Shown here in pieces: positions 49,945-58,773 of a DNA stretch of 64,000 nt. The notes under the pieces were generated by a model. It worked only from the letters and a program-made list of their open reading frames with translations, was not told where the DNA came from and searched no databases. The stretch is from Amycolatopsis vastitatis (lineage in GTDB: Bacteria; Actinomycetota; Actinomycetes; Mycobacteriales; Pseudonocardiaceae). The translations under genes were made by a program, and so were the position numbers. The DNA lies in NCBI RefSeq assembly GCF_002234595.1, contig NZ_NMUL01000026.1, forward strand, positions 62,001 through 126,000, read 5' to 3'. Positions within the stretch are counted from its first letter, which is position 1. Each line of letters opens with the position of its first letter.

Positions 49945-50922
49945 ATGCCCCATCGCGCCTCGCCCCGCCGGCTCGCCGCGCTCGCTCTCGTCGTCGCCGC
50001 GCTGCTGAGCGCGTGCAGCCAGCCGGGCCGTTCCACGGCCGCCGGCGACGTCGAAAAGCCGTCGATCCGCGTCGCGATCCTCACCACCGTCGACCTCGCG
50101 CCCCTGTGGCTGGCGCAGGAAGGCGGGTACTTCAAGGCCGAAGGCCTCGACGTGCAGACCGACGTCGGCACCAGCGGCCAGGAGACGCTGACCCGGATGA
50201 CGAACGGCCAGGACGACCTCGCGCTGTCCACCTACACCCTGTTCTTCCTCGCGAAGAACAGCGGGACGGACGTGAAGCTGGTCAGCGACGGCACGTCGGC
50301 GAGCCCGCGCAGCAACGAGATCGTCACCGTGCCGAACTCGCCGGTGAAGACCGTGAGCGACCTGGGCGGCAAGCGGATCGCCATCAGTTCGAAGAACGCG
50401 GCTTCGGACGTGCTGACCCGGTCGGTGATGCGGGACCACGGCATCGAGACCGACAAGGTGCAGTGGGTGCCGATGCCGCTGCCCGAAATGGGCACCGCGC
50501 TGGCGCAGGGCCGGGTCGACGCGGCCTACCAGCCGGAACCGTTCCTCACCCAGGCCGCCAAGACGGCCGGGGCGTACCCCGTGGTCGACGCGGCCAGCGG
50601 CAGCACGCAGGCGTTCCCCCTCACCGGCTACGGCGCCACGGCCAAGTGGGCCCAGGAACACCCGAAGACGCTGCGGGCCTTCCAGCGCGCGATGCTCAAC
50701 GCCACCCGCGCCGCGGTGGACCGGGCCCGGATCGAGCCCCTGGTCGTCCGCAACGCCCGGGTCGACCAGGACATCGCGAGCCTGATGGTGATGCCGGCCT
50801 TCGGGTCCACCTTGGACGCCCGCCGCATCCAGCGGGTGCCGGACCTGCTGCAGCAGCTGGGGGTCGTCCAGACGAAGATCGACGCCTCCTCGATGATCGC
50901 CCCGCAGGCCGGGACCGGCTGA
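49945..50922 (+). CDS. NMT1/TauA-type ABC substrate-binding lipoprotein (orphan)
   Basis: A 325-residue lipoprotein with signal and lipobox LLSAC-SQ (~25). The body matches NitT/TauT/NMT1 binding proteins: AILTTVDLAPLWLAQEGGYF, EGLDVQTDVGTSGQET, LGGKRIAISSKNAASDV and VDAAYQPEPFLTQA. Such proteins capture sulphonates, nitrate-like ions or pyrimidine-type thiamine precursors. No permease or ATPase of that class is next to it; the following operon is branched-chain type and has its own binding protein. ATG follows CCAGGAGAGCT. A strong terminator closes the gene. Confidence 0.88.
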   Translation: MPHRASPRRLAALALVVAALLSACSQPGRSTAAGDVEKPSIRVAILTTVDLAPLWLAQEGGYFKAEGLDVQTDVGTSGQETLTRMTNGQDDLALSTYTLFFLAKNSGTDVKLVSDGTSASPRSNEIVTVPNSPVKTVSDLGGKRIAISSKNAASDVLTRSVMRDHGIETDKVQWVPMPLPEMGTALAQGRVDAAYQPEPFLTQAAKTAGAYPVVDAASGSTQAFPLTGYGATAKWAQEHPKTLRAFQRAMLNATRAAVDRARIEPLVVRNARVDQDIASLMVMPAFGSTLDARRIQRVPDLLQQLGVVQTKIDASSMIAPQAGTG

Positions 50923-50939
50923 GCGGAGGACGGGCCGCG

Positions 50940-50975
50940 AAGGGCGGGTGCGCGAACGCGCACCCGCCCTTCTTT
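50940..50975 (+). terminator. Strong intrinsic terminator after NMT1-like gene
   Basis: AAGGGCGGGTGCGC (50940-50953) pairs perfectly with GCGCACCCGCCCTT (50958-50971) around a GAAC loop, followed by CTTT. It is the best rho-independent terminator in the window and separates the orphan binding protein from the liv operon. Confidence 0.9.
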
Positions 50976-51144
50976 GTGCCGTAAGGACTTTCCCGGCCGG
51001 GCGGGCTTCGCGAAATTTTCGGACCGGGTCACCGGGAGTCCGGTTTCGGCGGTTCGCACCTTGACACGACCGCCGTCGCAGCCCACCCTCTTCATACCGA
51101 CCGCGCGGTACGGGTTGGTCCACCTGGTGAGACAGGAGTCATCG

Positions 51145-51951
51145 ATGACGCTTCTTGGTGAGGCCTCGCCCGGAGCGGACCTGCTCGTGGTCGACGGCCT
51201 CACCGTGCGCTTCGGTGGCCTCACCGCGCTGCACGACGTCCGGCTGAGCGTCGACGCCGGCACCGTCGTCGGCGTCATCGGGCCCAACGGCGCCGGCAAG
51301 ACCACGCTGTTCAACGTCGTCTGCGGGTTCGTGCGGCCGCAGGCGGGCCGCGTGCTGTGGCGGGGACAGCCCCTCGTGCGGCACCGCACCGAACACCTCG
51401 CCCGGCTCGGGATCGTCCGGACCCTGCAGGGCCTCGGCCTGTTCCCCGGCCTGACCGTGCTCGAGAACGTGATGGCCGGGGCGGGCCGCCACGCCCGGAC
51501 CGGCGTGCTGCCCGCCCTCGCGGGTGCCGGACGTTCGGCGCGCGACGAAGCCGCGTTGGCCGCCCGCGCCCGCGAAACGCTCGGTGAGCTGGGCATCGCC
51601 GACCTCGCCGGCCGCCTGCCCGGCGTTCTCCCTTACGGCGTGCGGAAACGCGTCGCGCTCGCGCGGGCGCTGGTCGCGGACCCGGACCTGCTGCTGCTCG
51701 ACGAACCCGCGAGCGGGCTCTCGGCCGCCGAGCTCGCCGAACTCTCTACGTTGATCGTGTCCCTGCGGCGGCACATGGCGATCGTCCTCGTCGAACACCA
51801 CATGGACCTCGTCATGCAGGTCTGCGACCGCGTGGTGGTGCTGAACTTCGGCGAGGTGATCGCGGCGGGCACCCCGGCCGAGATCCAGGCCGACCCCCGC
51901 GTGGCCGAGGCCTACCTCGGCGATCCCGCCGAGGAGGCGCCCGGTGCTTGA
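51145..51951 (+). CDS. livG: Branched-chain amino-acid-type ABC ATPase LivG
   Basis: A 268-residue ATPase with Walker A GPNGAGKTTLF (~51-61), the LivG-type GLTALHDVRLSVD start, signature LPYGVRKRVALARAL (~170) and Walker B LLLLDEPASGLSAAEL (~190), ending with the LivG-type tail EVIAAGTPAEIQADPRVAEAYLG. The signature deviates from LSYGQQR but is functional-looking. ATG with AGGAG at 51133-51137. It overlaps LivF by eight bases. The cargo is not fixed: family members also move urea or amides. Confidence 0.92.
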   Translation: MTLLGEASPGADLLVVDGLTVRFGGLTALHDVRLSVDAGTVVGVIGPNGAGKTTLFNVVCGFVRPQAGRVLWRGQPLVRHRTEHLARLGIVRTLQGLGLFPGLTVLENVMAGAGRHARTGVLPALAGAGRSARDEAALAARARETLGELGIADLAGRLPGVLPYGVRKRVALARALVADPDLLLLDEPASGLSAAELAELSTLIVSLRRHMAIVLVEHHMDLVMQVCDRVVVLNFGEVIAAGTPAEIQADPRVAEAYLGDPAEEAPGA

Positions 51952-52651
51952 GATCGAAGAGCTTTCCGTGGCCTACGGCGCGGTCCGCGCGCTCGACGGC
52001 GTCGGCATCACGGTCGAGCGCGGCGCGATCACCGCCGTCCTCGGCGCGAACGGGGCGGGCAAGACGACGCTGCTGCGCACGATCAGCGGCCTGCAGCCCG
52101 CCCGCGGCGGCCGGATCGCCTGGGACGGCAGGGAACTCACCGGGCTGGCGCCGGACCGCATCGCGCGCGGCGGGATCGCGCACGTGCCCGAGGGCGGCGG
52201 CGTGATCACCGAGCTGACCGTCGACGAGAACCTCCGGCTGGGCGCGCTGTGGCGGCGTGACCGCGCCGATCGCGCGGCCGCGCGCGAGGAGGTGTACGAG
52301 CTTTTCCCGCCGCTGGAAGAACGTTCGGCGAAACCCGCGTCGACGCTGTCGGGCGGCGAGCGGCAGATGCTGGCCATCGGTCGTGCGCTGATGAGCCGTC
52401 CGGCGCTGCTGCTGCTGGACGAACCGTCGCTGGGGCTGGCCCCGCTGATCACCGCCCGCATCATGGGAATCCTGCGGGACCTGCGGGCCTCGACCGGGCT
52501 CACCGTCGTGCTCGTCGAGCAGAACGCGCACAGCGCCCTGTCCATCGCCGACCGCGGGTACGTCCTCGCGCTCGGCCGCGTCGTGGCGGTCGACACCGCG
52601 GCGGAACTCCTGGCCGACGACGGCCTCCGCCACGCCTACCTCGGTTTCTGA
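51944..52651 (+). CDS. livF: Branched-chain amino-acid-type ABC ATPase LivF
   Basis: A 235-residue ATPase: LSVAYGAVRALDGVGITVER, Walker A GANGAGKTTLLRTI (~36-49), signature TLSGGERQMLAIGRALM (~137), Walker B LLLLDEPSLGLAPLI (~156) and the LivF end VVAVDTAAELLADDGLRHAYLG. Energises the pair of permeases that follow. GTG start at 51944 (VLEIEELS). Confidence 0.92.
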   Translation: MLEIEELSVAYGAVRALDGVGITVERGAITAVLGANGAGKTTLLRTISGLQPARGGRIAWDGRELTGLAPDRIARGGIAHVPEGGGVITELTVDENLRLGALWRRDRADRAAAREEVYELFPPLEERSAKPASTLSGGERQMLAIGRALMSRPALLLLDEPSLGLAPLITARIMGILRDLRASTGLTVVLVEQNAHSALSIADRGYVLALGRVVAVDTAAELLADDGLRHAYLGF

Positions 52652-52682
52652 CTTCCCCTCACCAGGAGGTGACCGGTCCGGT

Positions 52683-53534
52683 ATGCAGAACTTCTTCGAC
52701 CTGACCCTCGGCGGGATCTCGGCCGGCGCGGTGTACGCGGCGCTCGGGCTCGCCCTGGTCATCATCTACCGGGCCACCCGGGTGGTGAACTTCGCGCAGC
52801 CCGCGCTCGCCCTGATTTCGACGTACCTCGCGTACTCGGTGACCAAGGCGACGGGCAGCTACTGGCTCGGCTTCGCCGTCGCGATCGCCGCCGGGACCGT
52901 GCTGGGCGTCGCCACCGAACGGCTGCTGATCCGGCCGCTGCGGCACCGCTCCGAGCTGAGCTCGATCATCGTCACCCTCGGGCTCCTGCTGGTGCTGCAG
53001 GCGGTCTCGGGCATGATCTGGTCCAACGAGCCGCTGGCGTTCCCGTACGCCTTCGACTTCCGCGGCCGGTTCTCCGCCAACGACCTGTTCGTCGTCTTGG
53101 TGGTGCTGGCCATCGCCGCGCTCGTGCTGGTGGTGTTCAAGTACACGCCGCTGGGCCTGCGGATGCGCGCGGCCGCTTTCGCCCCCGACGTGGCACGGAC
53201 GCTGGGGGTGCGGGTCGGGCTGATGCTCACCGTCGGCTGGGGACTGGCCGCGGGCGTCGGCTCGCTGGCCGGGCTGCTCGCCACGCCGCCGTTCCTCTTC
53301 CCGAACGTGCTGGACGGCGTCTTCGTCTACGCGCTCACCGCCGCGGTGCTCGGCGGCCTCGACAACCCGCTGGGCACCATCGCCGGCGGGTTCGTCCTCG
53401 GCGTCGGACTGTCCTATGTGTCCGGATACCTGGGACCGGAGCTGGTGACGATCGCCGCGCTCGCGATCCTGGTGGTCGTGCTGACGCTGCGCCCGAGCGG
53501 GTTGTTCGGCCGGGCCAAGGTGAGGCGGGTATGA
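52683..53534 (+). CDS. livH: Branched-chain amino-acid-type permease LivH
   Basis: A 283-residue integral membrane protein with about eight hydrophobic helices. Typical LivH points are LTLGGISAGAVYAALGLALV at the start, VNFAQPALALISTYLAY, ERLLIRPLRHRSELSSIIVTLG, FKYTPLGLRMRAAA, and LGGLDNPLGTIAGGFVLG. ATG at 52683 after AGGAGGT (52664-52670), with a long 12-base spacing. It forms the channel with LivM, whose start overlaps its stop (ATGA). Confidence 0.92.
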   Translation: MQNFFDLTLGGISAGAVYAALGLALVIIYRATRVVNFAQPALALISTYLAYSVTKATGSYWLGFAVAIAAGTVLGVATERLLIRPLRHRSELSSIIVTLGLLLVLQAVSGMIWSNEPLAFPYAFDFRGRFSANDLFVVLVVLAIAALVLVVFKYTPLGLRMRAAAFAPDVARTLGVRVGLMLTVGWGLAAGVGSLAGLLATPPFLFPNVLDGVFVYALTAAVLGGLDNPLGTIAGGFVLGVGLSYVSGYLGPELVTIAALAILVVVLTLRPSGLFGRAKVRRV

Positions 53535-54598
53535 CCGTGCGCACGAAAGTCCCGGAAACCGCGGTGGAAACACCGAAGCAGCGCCGGGTGCTGCCGCCAC
53601 TGCTCGTCCACGCGCTCGCCGCCCTGGGCGCCCTCGCCGTCGTCGTCGCGCTGACCCTGGTCACCGACGAGTTCACCAACCTGCGGATCGCGACGATCGG
53701 CTACTACCTGATTGCGGTGGCCGGGCTGACCCTGCTCACCGGGCTCACCGGCCAGGTCTCGCTGGGACACGGCGCGTTCATGTTCATCGGCGCCTACACG
53801 GTCGCGTTGCTGGTGCGCCGCGTGCCGTCGTTCCCGCTGTGGGCCGACCTGCTGCTGGCCTCGGCCGCCGGCGGGCTCGCCGGGCTGCTGGCGGGCGCCG
53901 CCGCGGCCCGGCTGCGCGGCCCCTACCTCGCCGGGGCGACGCTCGCGCTGGCCGTCGGCCTGCCCGCGCTCACCCGCCGGTTCCCGGACTTCCTGGGCGG
54001 CAGCAACGGGCTGAGTTTCACCGTCCACAGCAGACCGTCCATCGTGGTCGGTGTCATCCCGGAGCTGCGGTGGCAGACGTGGATCGTCTGGCTCAGCGTG
54101 CTCCTCGCGCTGGTGCTGGTGGTGAACATCGTCCGCGGCCGGCTCGGCCGCGACTTCCGCGCGGTCCGCGACGACGAGGTCGCCGCCGCGCTGGCCGGGA
54201 TCGCCGTCGGCCGCACGAAGATCCTCGCCTTCCTGGTCAGCGCGGTCTGCGGCGGGCTCGCCGGTGGCCTGCAGGCGTTCCTGCTCGGCACCGCCGCACC
54301 CGGGTCGTTCACGCCGGCGCTGTCGCTGAGCCTGCTGGCGGCCGTGGTGCTGGGCGGGCTCGGTTCGCTCTGGGGCGCGCTGTGGGGCGCGGTCGCGCTC
54401 GTCTACTTCCAGGCCTGGTCCGAAGACCTCGCCGACGTCCTGCACCTGAACACCGACGTGGCCAACAACCTCCCGCTCGCGGTGTACGGCGTGATCCTCA
54501 TCGTCGTCGTGCTCGCCTTCCCGCGCGGCATCCAGGGTGGCTTCCGAAGACTGGGCACGTCGATCCGCCGAGCGAAGGAGAACCATGAGAACCACTAG
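53531..54598 (+). CDS. livM: Branched-chain amino-acid-type permease LivM
   Basis: A 355-residue membrane protein. Landmarks are LTGLTGQVSLGHGAFMFIGA (~72), RLRGPYLAGATLALAVG (~128), DFRAVRDDEVAAALAGIAV (the LivM coupling segment), ILAFLVSAVCGGLAGGL and LGGLGSLWGALWGAVALVY. An N-terminal ~30-residue extension precedes the first helix. Start overlaps livH by four bases; the stop lies 14 bases inside the binding-protein gene. Confidence 0.9.
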   Translation: MTVRTKVPETAVETPKQRRVLPPLLVHALAALGALAVVVALTLVTDEFTNLRIATIGYYLIAVAGLTLLTGLTGQVSLGHGAFMFIGAYTVALLVRRVPSFPLWADLLLASAAGGLAGLLAGAAAARLRGPYLAGATLALAVGLPALTRRFPDFLGGSNGLSFTVHSRPSIVVGVIPELRWQTWIVWLSVLLALVLVVNIVRGRLGRDFRAVRDDEVAAALAGIAVGRTKILAFLVSAVCGGLAGGLQAFLLGTAAPGSFTPALSLSLLAAVVLGGLGSLWGALWGAVALVYFQAWSEDLADVLHLNTDVANNLPLAVYGVILIVVVLAFPRGIQGGFRRLGTSIRRAKENHENH

Positions 54599-55898
54599 GT
54601 ACGGCGCGGGTTTCCTGGCTCTCGCCCTCACGCTGAGCGCGTGCGGCGGCGCGGGCGAGAGCGACGGCGGTGGCGCGAAGACCGCCGACTCGGCGGTCGG
54701 AGTCACGAAGGACGCTGTCGTCATCGGCACCCACCAGCCGCTCACCGGCCCGGCCGCGCCCGGGTACAGCCGGATCTCCGTCGGCGCCCGCGCGGTGTAC
54801 CAGGCGATCAACGACGGCGGCGGGGTCAACGGCCGCAAGATCGACTACCGCGTCGAGGACGACGGCTACAACCCGACGCGAACCGTCGAGGTCGTCAAGA
54901 AGCTCGTGCTGCAGGACAAGGTGTTCGCGATCGTCGGCGGCCTCGGCACGCCGACGCACTCCAAAGTGGTCGACTACCTCAACTCCGAAGGCGTGCCGGA
55001 TGTCCTGGTGTCGTCGGGCGCGCTCGCCTGGGACAACCCGCAGAAGGCGCCGATGACCTTCGGGTACCAGGTGGACTACACCCGCGAGGGCAAGATCCAG
55101 GGCAAGTACATCAAGGACACCTTCGCCGGCAAGAAGATCGGGTACTTCACGCAGAACGACGACGTCGGCCGCGACACCCAGGCCGGGCTCGACCAGTTCG
55201 TCAAGGACCAGACCGTCGTCCGGCAGGGCTACGACACCGCCAACACCGACGTCACGCCGCAGCTGTCCGCGCTCAAGGCGGCCGGCGCGGAGGTCGTCGT
55301 CTGCGAGTGCATCCCGGCGTTCACCGCGCTGGCCATCCTGTCCGCGGCGAAGATCGGCTACCACCCGCAGTTCGTCGTCAGCAGCATCGGTGCGGACCCG
55401 ACGACGCTTTCCGGGCTGTTGCAGGACTTCGCCAAGCGCGGCGGCGCCAGCGTCTCGAGCGCGCAGCTGCTGTCCGGCCTGATCGGCACCGGCTACCTGC
55501 CGGACGTCGCGCTGACTTCGGACCCGTGGGTCGCCTACTTCAAGGGCATCCACGACAAGTACATCCCGAAGGAGCCGTTCACCAACACCCTGTTCTTCGG
55601 GATGGTGCAGGCTTTCACGTTCGCGCAGGCGCTGAAGGCGGCGGGCCCGGACCCGACGCGGCAGAAGCTCGTCGACGCGATGACCTCCGGCGCCCTCAAG
55701 GGGCCGGGGCTGACACCGTTCGGGTTCTCGAAGGACTCGCACTCCGGCTACACCGGCGCGTACGTGTTCAAGATCAACCCGGACACCACGACTACGGTGA
55801 TCCAGCCGCCGGCCGTCACCGACCGGGGAACCGGCGCGATCACGCCGTACACCGGTGAGCGCGCCACTCCGGAGCAGGTGAACCCGCAGGGCAAGTGA
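54585..55898 (+). CDS. Branched-chain amino-acid-type ABC substrate-binding lipoprotein
   Basis: A 437-residue lipoprotein with signal and lipobox LTLSAC-GG (~18). The body is a type I periplasmic-binding fold of the Leu/Ile/Val class: VIGTHQPLTGPAAPGYSRIS, AINDGGGVNGRKIDY, EVVKKLVLQDKVFAIVGGLG and GYFTQNDDVGRDTQAGLDQF. Ligand may be an amino acid, amide or aromatic acid; sequence does not decide. ATG at 54585 after GGAGAA. Last gene of the five-gene operon; a hairpin follows at 55904. Confidence 0.92.
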   Translation: MRTTRYGAGFLALALTLSACGGAGESDGGGAKTADSAVGVTKDAVVIGTHQPLTGPAAPGYSRISVGARAVYQAINDGGGVNGRKIDYRVEDDGYNPTRTVEVVKKLVLQDKVFAIVGGLGTPTHSKVVDYLNSEGVPDVLVSSGALAWDNPQKAPMTFGYQVDYTREGKIQGKYIKDTFAGKKIGYFTQNDDVGRDTQAGLDQFVKDQTVVRQGYDTANTDVTPQLSALKAAGAEVVVCECIPAFTALAILSAAKIGYHPQFVVSSIGADPTTLSGLLQDFAKRGGASVSSAQLLSGLIGTGYLPDVALTSDPWVAYFKGIHDKYIPKEPFTNTLFFGMVQAFTFAQALKAAGPDPTRQKLVDAMTSGALKGPGLTPFGFSKDSHSGYTGAYVFKINPDTTTTVIQPPAVTDRGTGAITPYTGERATPEQVNPQGK

Positions 55899-55903
55899 GG
55901 ACC

Positions 55904-55930
55904 GGGCCGGGCTCGTGGCGGGCCCGGCCC
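55904..55930 (+). terminator. Hairpin terminator of the liv operon
   Basis: GGGCCGGGC (55904-55912) and GCCCGGCCC (55922-55930) are perfect 9-bp arms with a 9-nt loop, starting six bases after the binding-protein stop codon. Confidence 0.75.
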
Positions 55931-55958
55931 GCCCCGCTCACTCGAATAGGGTAACGAC

Positions 55959-56525
55959 ATGACGGTCAGGGAGAAGGTCGTGCGGGCGGCGGTGCGCCTG
56001 TTCGCGGAGAAGGGGTTCGAGGCCACCACGGTCCGCGAAATCGTCGAAGAGGCCGGCGTGACCAAGGGCGGGCTGTACCACTACTTCGAGTCCAAGGACG
56101 ACCTGCTCTTCGAGATCTACGCGGCGATGCTGCGGATGCAGACCCGGCGCATGGAGACGATCGCCGAATCGGACCTCCCCCTGCCGGAACGGCTGCACGC
56201 GATCATCGCCGACGTCGTGGTGACGAGCATCGCCGACCTCGACGCGGCGACCGTGTTCTTCCAGTCGTTCCCGCTGCTGGAGAAGTCCAAGCAGGTCCAG
56301 GTGCGCGCCGAGCGGCGCACCTACCACGAGCGGGTGCGCGACCTCGTTTCCGAAGGCCAGCGGACGGGCGTGTTCCGCAGGGACGTTCCGGCCGACCTGG
56401 TGATCAACTACCACTTCGGCGCCATCCACCGGCTGGGCATGTGGTACCACGCCGAAGGCGAGCTGTCGGGGGAGCAGGTGGCCGACCACTTCGCCGGCCT
56501 CATGCTGCGCAGCCTCCGTCCTTAG
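55959..56525 (+). CDS. TetR-family transcriptional regulator
   Basis: A 188-residue regulator: RAAVRLFAEKGFEATTVREI, then EEAGVTKGGLYHYFESKDDLL (helix-turn-helix ~8-52), followed by a helical TetR_C domain with YHFGAIHRLGMWYH, typical of FadR-like/TetR_C_33 regulators of fatty-acid or CoA metabolism. ATG at 55959. It sits 60 bases after the liv operon on the same strand and may respond to its cargo. Its stop overlaps the convergent small gene by four bases. Confidence 0.9.
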   Translation: MTVREKVVRAAVRLFAEKGFEATTVREIVEEAGVTKGGLYHYFESKDDLLFEIYAAMLRMQTRRMETIAESDLPLPERLHAIIADVVVTSIADLDAATVFFQSFPLLEKSKQVQVRAERRTYHERVRDLVSEGQRTGVFRRDVPADLVINYHFGAIHRLGMWYHAEGELSGEQVADHFAGLMLRSLRP

Positions 56526-56737
56526 CGGACACGTCGGTCCCCGAGCTGCCGCCGTCGGCGGACGTGGTGGGTGACCAGCAGGGCGATCGTGCCGAGCGCG
56601 ATGCCGCCGGCGACCATCCGCACCGGAAGACCCAGGCCCACCAGGGGACCGCCGGCGTTGACCACGGCACTGACGGCCAGGACCAGCCAGAGGAGGACGG
56701 GGGACGAAGAGCGGGTGACCGCGTTGTCGTTGTTCAT
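56522..56737 (-). CDS. Small membrane protein, 71 residues
   Basis: A 71-residue protein with two hydrophobic segments (SPVLLWLVLAVSAVVNAGG and VRMVAGGIALGTIALLVTHH) and a basic C-terminus (RRRRQLGDRRVR), suggesting both ends inside the cell. Function unknown. The ATG is at 56737. It lies 71 bases downstream of the response regulator on the same strand and may be the last gene of that two-component operon. It overlaps the TetR gene by four bases on the other strand. Confidence 0.7.
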   Translation of the reverse strand: MNNDNAVTRSSSPVLLWLVLAVSAVVNAGGPLVGLGLPVRMVAGGIALGTIALLVTHHVRRRRQLGDRRVR

Positions 56738-56808
56738 GCCGAGAACGCTAGGGATTCCGCGGGACGGCGAGAATGCCGTCCGCACCCCGATCCGGGGTGG
56801 TGCCTGCG

Positions 56809-57465
56809 CTACCCCGCGTCGCGGCCGAGGTAGGCCAGCACCGCCAGCACCCGGCGGTGCCCGGCGCCTTCGTCGGACGGCAGCCCGAGCTTCTGGAAGA
56901 TGTTGCGGATGTGCTTGAGCACCGCGCCGTCGCTGACCACCAGGAGCTCGGCGATCGTGCTGTTGTTGTAGCCCTCCGCCATCAGCGCCAGCACCTCGCG
57001 TTCCCGCGCCGTCAGGGCGGCCAGGGGGTCCGCGGTGCGGTGGCGGGCCATCAGCCTGCCGATCACCTCGGGGTCCATGGCCGTGCCGCCCTTCGCGACC
57101 CGCCGCAGCGCGTCGAGGAACCGCTCGACCTTGCCGACGCGTTCCTTGAGCAGGTAACCGACTCCGCCGACGCCGTCGGCGAGCAGCTCGACCGCGTAGC
57201 TCGTCTCCACGTGCGCCGACAGCACCAGCACCGGGAGGGCCGGGTGGATTTCGCGGGCGCGCACGGCCGCGCGCAGGCCCTCGTCGCGGTGGGTCGGGGG
57301 CATGCGGACGTCCATCACGACCGCGTCGGGGCGGTCGTTTTCGATGAACGCCAGGAAGTCCTCGGCGTTGTCGACCGCGGCGGCCACCTCGATGCCCGCC
57401 GTCTTCAACAGCAGGGAAAGGCCTTCGCGCAGCAGCGCGTCGTCCTCGGCGATCACGACCCGCAT
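56809..57465 (-). CDS. NarL/LuxR-family response regulator
   Basis: A 218-residue response regulator. The receiver domain holds the acidic pocket EDD (8-10), phosphorylation Asp in VVMDVRMPPTH (~52) and Lys in GYLLKERVG (~105). The C-terminal LuxR helix-turn-helix is LTAREREVLALMAEGYNNST, then VVSDGAVLKHIRNIFQKLGL. The start at 57465 overlaps the 3' end of the kinase gene by 13 bases, so kinase and regulator are translationally linked. Confidence 0.93.
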   Translation of the reverse strand: MRVVIAEDDALLREGLSLLLKTAGIEVAAAVDNAEDFLAFIENDRPDAVVMDVRMPPTHRDEGLRAAVRAREIHPALPVLVLSAHVETSYAVELLADGVGGVGYLLKERVGKVERFLDALRRVAKGGTAMDPEVIGRLMARHRTADPLAALTAREREVLALMAEGYNNSTIAELLVVSDGAVLKHIRNIFQKLGLPSDEGAGHRRVLAVLAYLGRDAG

Positions 57466-58649
57466 GGCAGCTCCACTCGCAGCACGGTCGGCCCACCGGG
57501 TGGGCTGGTCAGGGTGAGGGTTCCGTCGAAGGCTTCGGCGCGGCGGCGGATCCCGGCGAGCCCGCTGCCGCGCGACTCGTCGGCGCCGCCGCGGCCGTCG
57601 TCGCGGATTTCCAGGCACAGCACCGAATCCGTCCCACCGAGCGTGATGTCCACACGGGACGCTTCGGCGTGCTTGGTCACGTTGGCCAGCACCTCCGCGA
57701 CGACGAAGTACGCGGCCGCCTCGACCGCGGCCGGGCGGCCGGCCTCGGAGGCGACGTCGACGGCGGCCGGCACGGGGCACTGCTCGGCGAGCGCGCGCAC
57801 CGCCCCGGCCAGGCCGCGCTCGCTCAGCAGCGGCGGGTGGATGCTGCGCACCACCGTGCGCAGCTCGGCCAGCGCGTCGGTCGCGGTGTCCTGCGCCTTG
57901 ACCAGCAGGTCGCGCGCGGCGGCCGGGTCGCGGTCGTAGAGCTGGTCCGCCACGCCGAGTTGCAGGACGACCGCCGCGATCCGGGCCTGCGTGCCGTCGT
58001 GCAGGTCACGCTCGATGCGGCGCAGCTCGGCCCCGTGCGCCTCCAGCGCCGCGGCCCGCGTCGCGGTCAGCTCGGCGACCCGGTCGGCCAGGACGACGCC
58101 CGGGGCGGGCTTGAGCAGCTTCTGGGCGGTGCGAGCCTGCCAACGGGCGACGCGCGGCAGCAGCAGGGTCGCCGCGGCCATCGCGGCGCCGACGACGAGG
58201 GTGAGCGCGGCCAGCGGCCACGAATTCACCACGACCCCGTAGGAGCCTTCGATCCCGCCGGGCACCGCGGGCCAGGCGAAGGCCGTGATGACCTGCTGGA
58301 CCACGCCGAGGGGCAGGCCGACCGCCAGCGCGCCGGCCGGCATGCCGGTCGCGGCGTGCAGGGCGAGCCACGCGAGATCCCGGCGGGTGGCCGGGTCCTT
58401 CAGCGGGGAGCCGTCCCGGTACGGCTCGGGGATCGGCTCGCCGAGCGCCCGCGCGCGGCGGCGGTCGACCCCGACCGGCCATCGCGCCAGCTGGATCGCG
58501 GGCGCCAGCGCCGGGATGCCGACACCGAACGGGCACAGCAGCAGGACGGCGAACAGCCCGGCGAGCGCGAAGATCGACAGCATCGAAGTGCCGGCGCCGA
58601 CGGCGAGGTAACGCACCGCCGACCAGCACTCGCGCAAGCGGGTCGTCAC
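57453..58649 (-). CDS. Sensor histidine kinase (HisKA_3 type)
   Basis: A 398-residue kinase. The N-terminus has hydrophobic segments (SMLSIFALAGLFAVLLLCPF; GMPAGALAVGLPLGVVQQV; SWPLAALTLVVGAAMAAATL) resembling the PF13796 sensor. The phospho-acceptor His is in RRIERDLHDGTQARIA (~220) and the ATPase N box/G boxes are VLANVTKHAEA and IRDDGRGGADESRGSGLAGIR, split as two. GTG at 58649 starts TTRLRECWSA. Partner of the downstream NarL regulator. Diverges from an ABC exporter, its probable target. Confidence 0.9.
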   Translation of the reverse strand: MTTRLRECWSAVRYLAVGAGTSMLSIFALAGLFAVLLLCPFGVGIPALAPAIQLARWPVGVDRRRARALGEPIPEPYRDGSPLKDPATRRDLAWLALHAATGMPAGALAVGLPLGVVQQVITAFAWPAVPGGIEGSYGVVVNSWPLAALTLVVGAAMAAATLLLPRVARWQARTAQKLLKPAPGVVLADRVAELTATRAAALEAHGAELRRIERDLHDGTQARIAAVVLQLGVADQLYDRDPAAARDLLVKAQDTATDALAELRTVVRSIHPPLLSERGLAGAVRALAEQCPVPAAVDVASEAGRPAAVEAAAYFVVAEVLANVTKHAEASRVDITLGGTDSVLCLEIRDDGRGGADESRGSGLAGIRRRAEAFDGTLTLTSPPGGPTVLRVELPCGS

Positions 58650-58741
58650 GCCTGCAGTGTCCCACCCCACCACCGTGGTGGTGCTGGCGCTACCCCCGAT
58701 TCTCCCCTCCACGGGATCGAACGGCGGCCGCCGTGAACCTA

Positions 58742-58760
58742 GTTTTCCTGATGAGAAAAC
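58742..58760. promoter_or_regulatory. GTTTTC-N7-GAAAAC inverted repeat before the MacB-like operon
   Basis: GTTTTC (58742-58747) and GAAAAC (58755-58760) are perfect 6-bp arms in the gap between the kinase and ABC genes, 13 bases before the ABC start codon. Candidate binding site for the adjacent response regulator. Confidence 0.45.
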
Positions 58761-58773
58761 GAAGGGGATCGAG

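Noticed and set aside
48612..51951. Defence island around the Shedu gene
   Set aside because: Neighbours are an MFS exporter and ABC transporter genes; no other defence family is recognisable.
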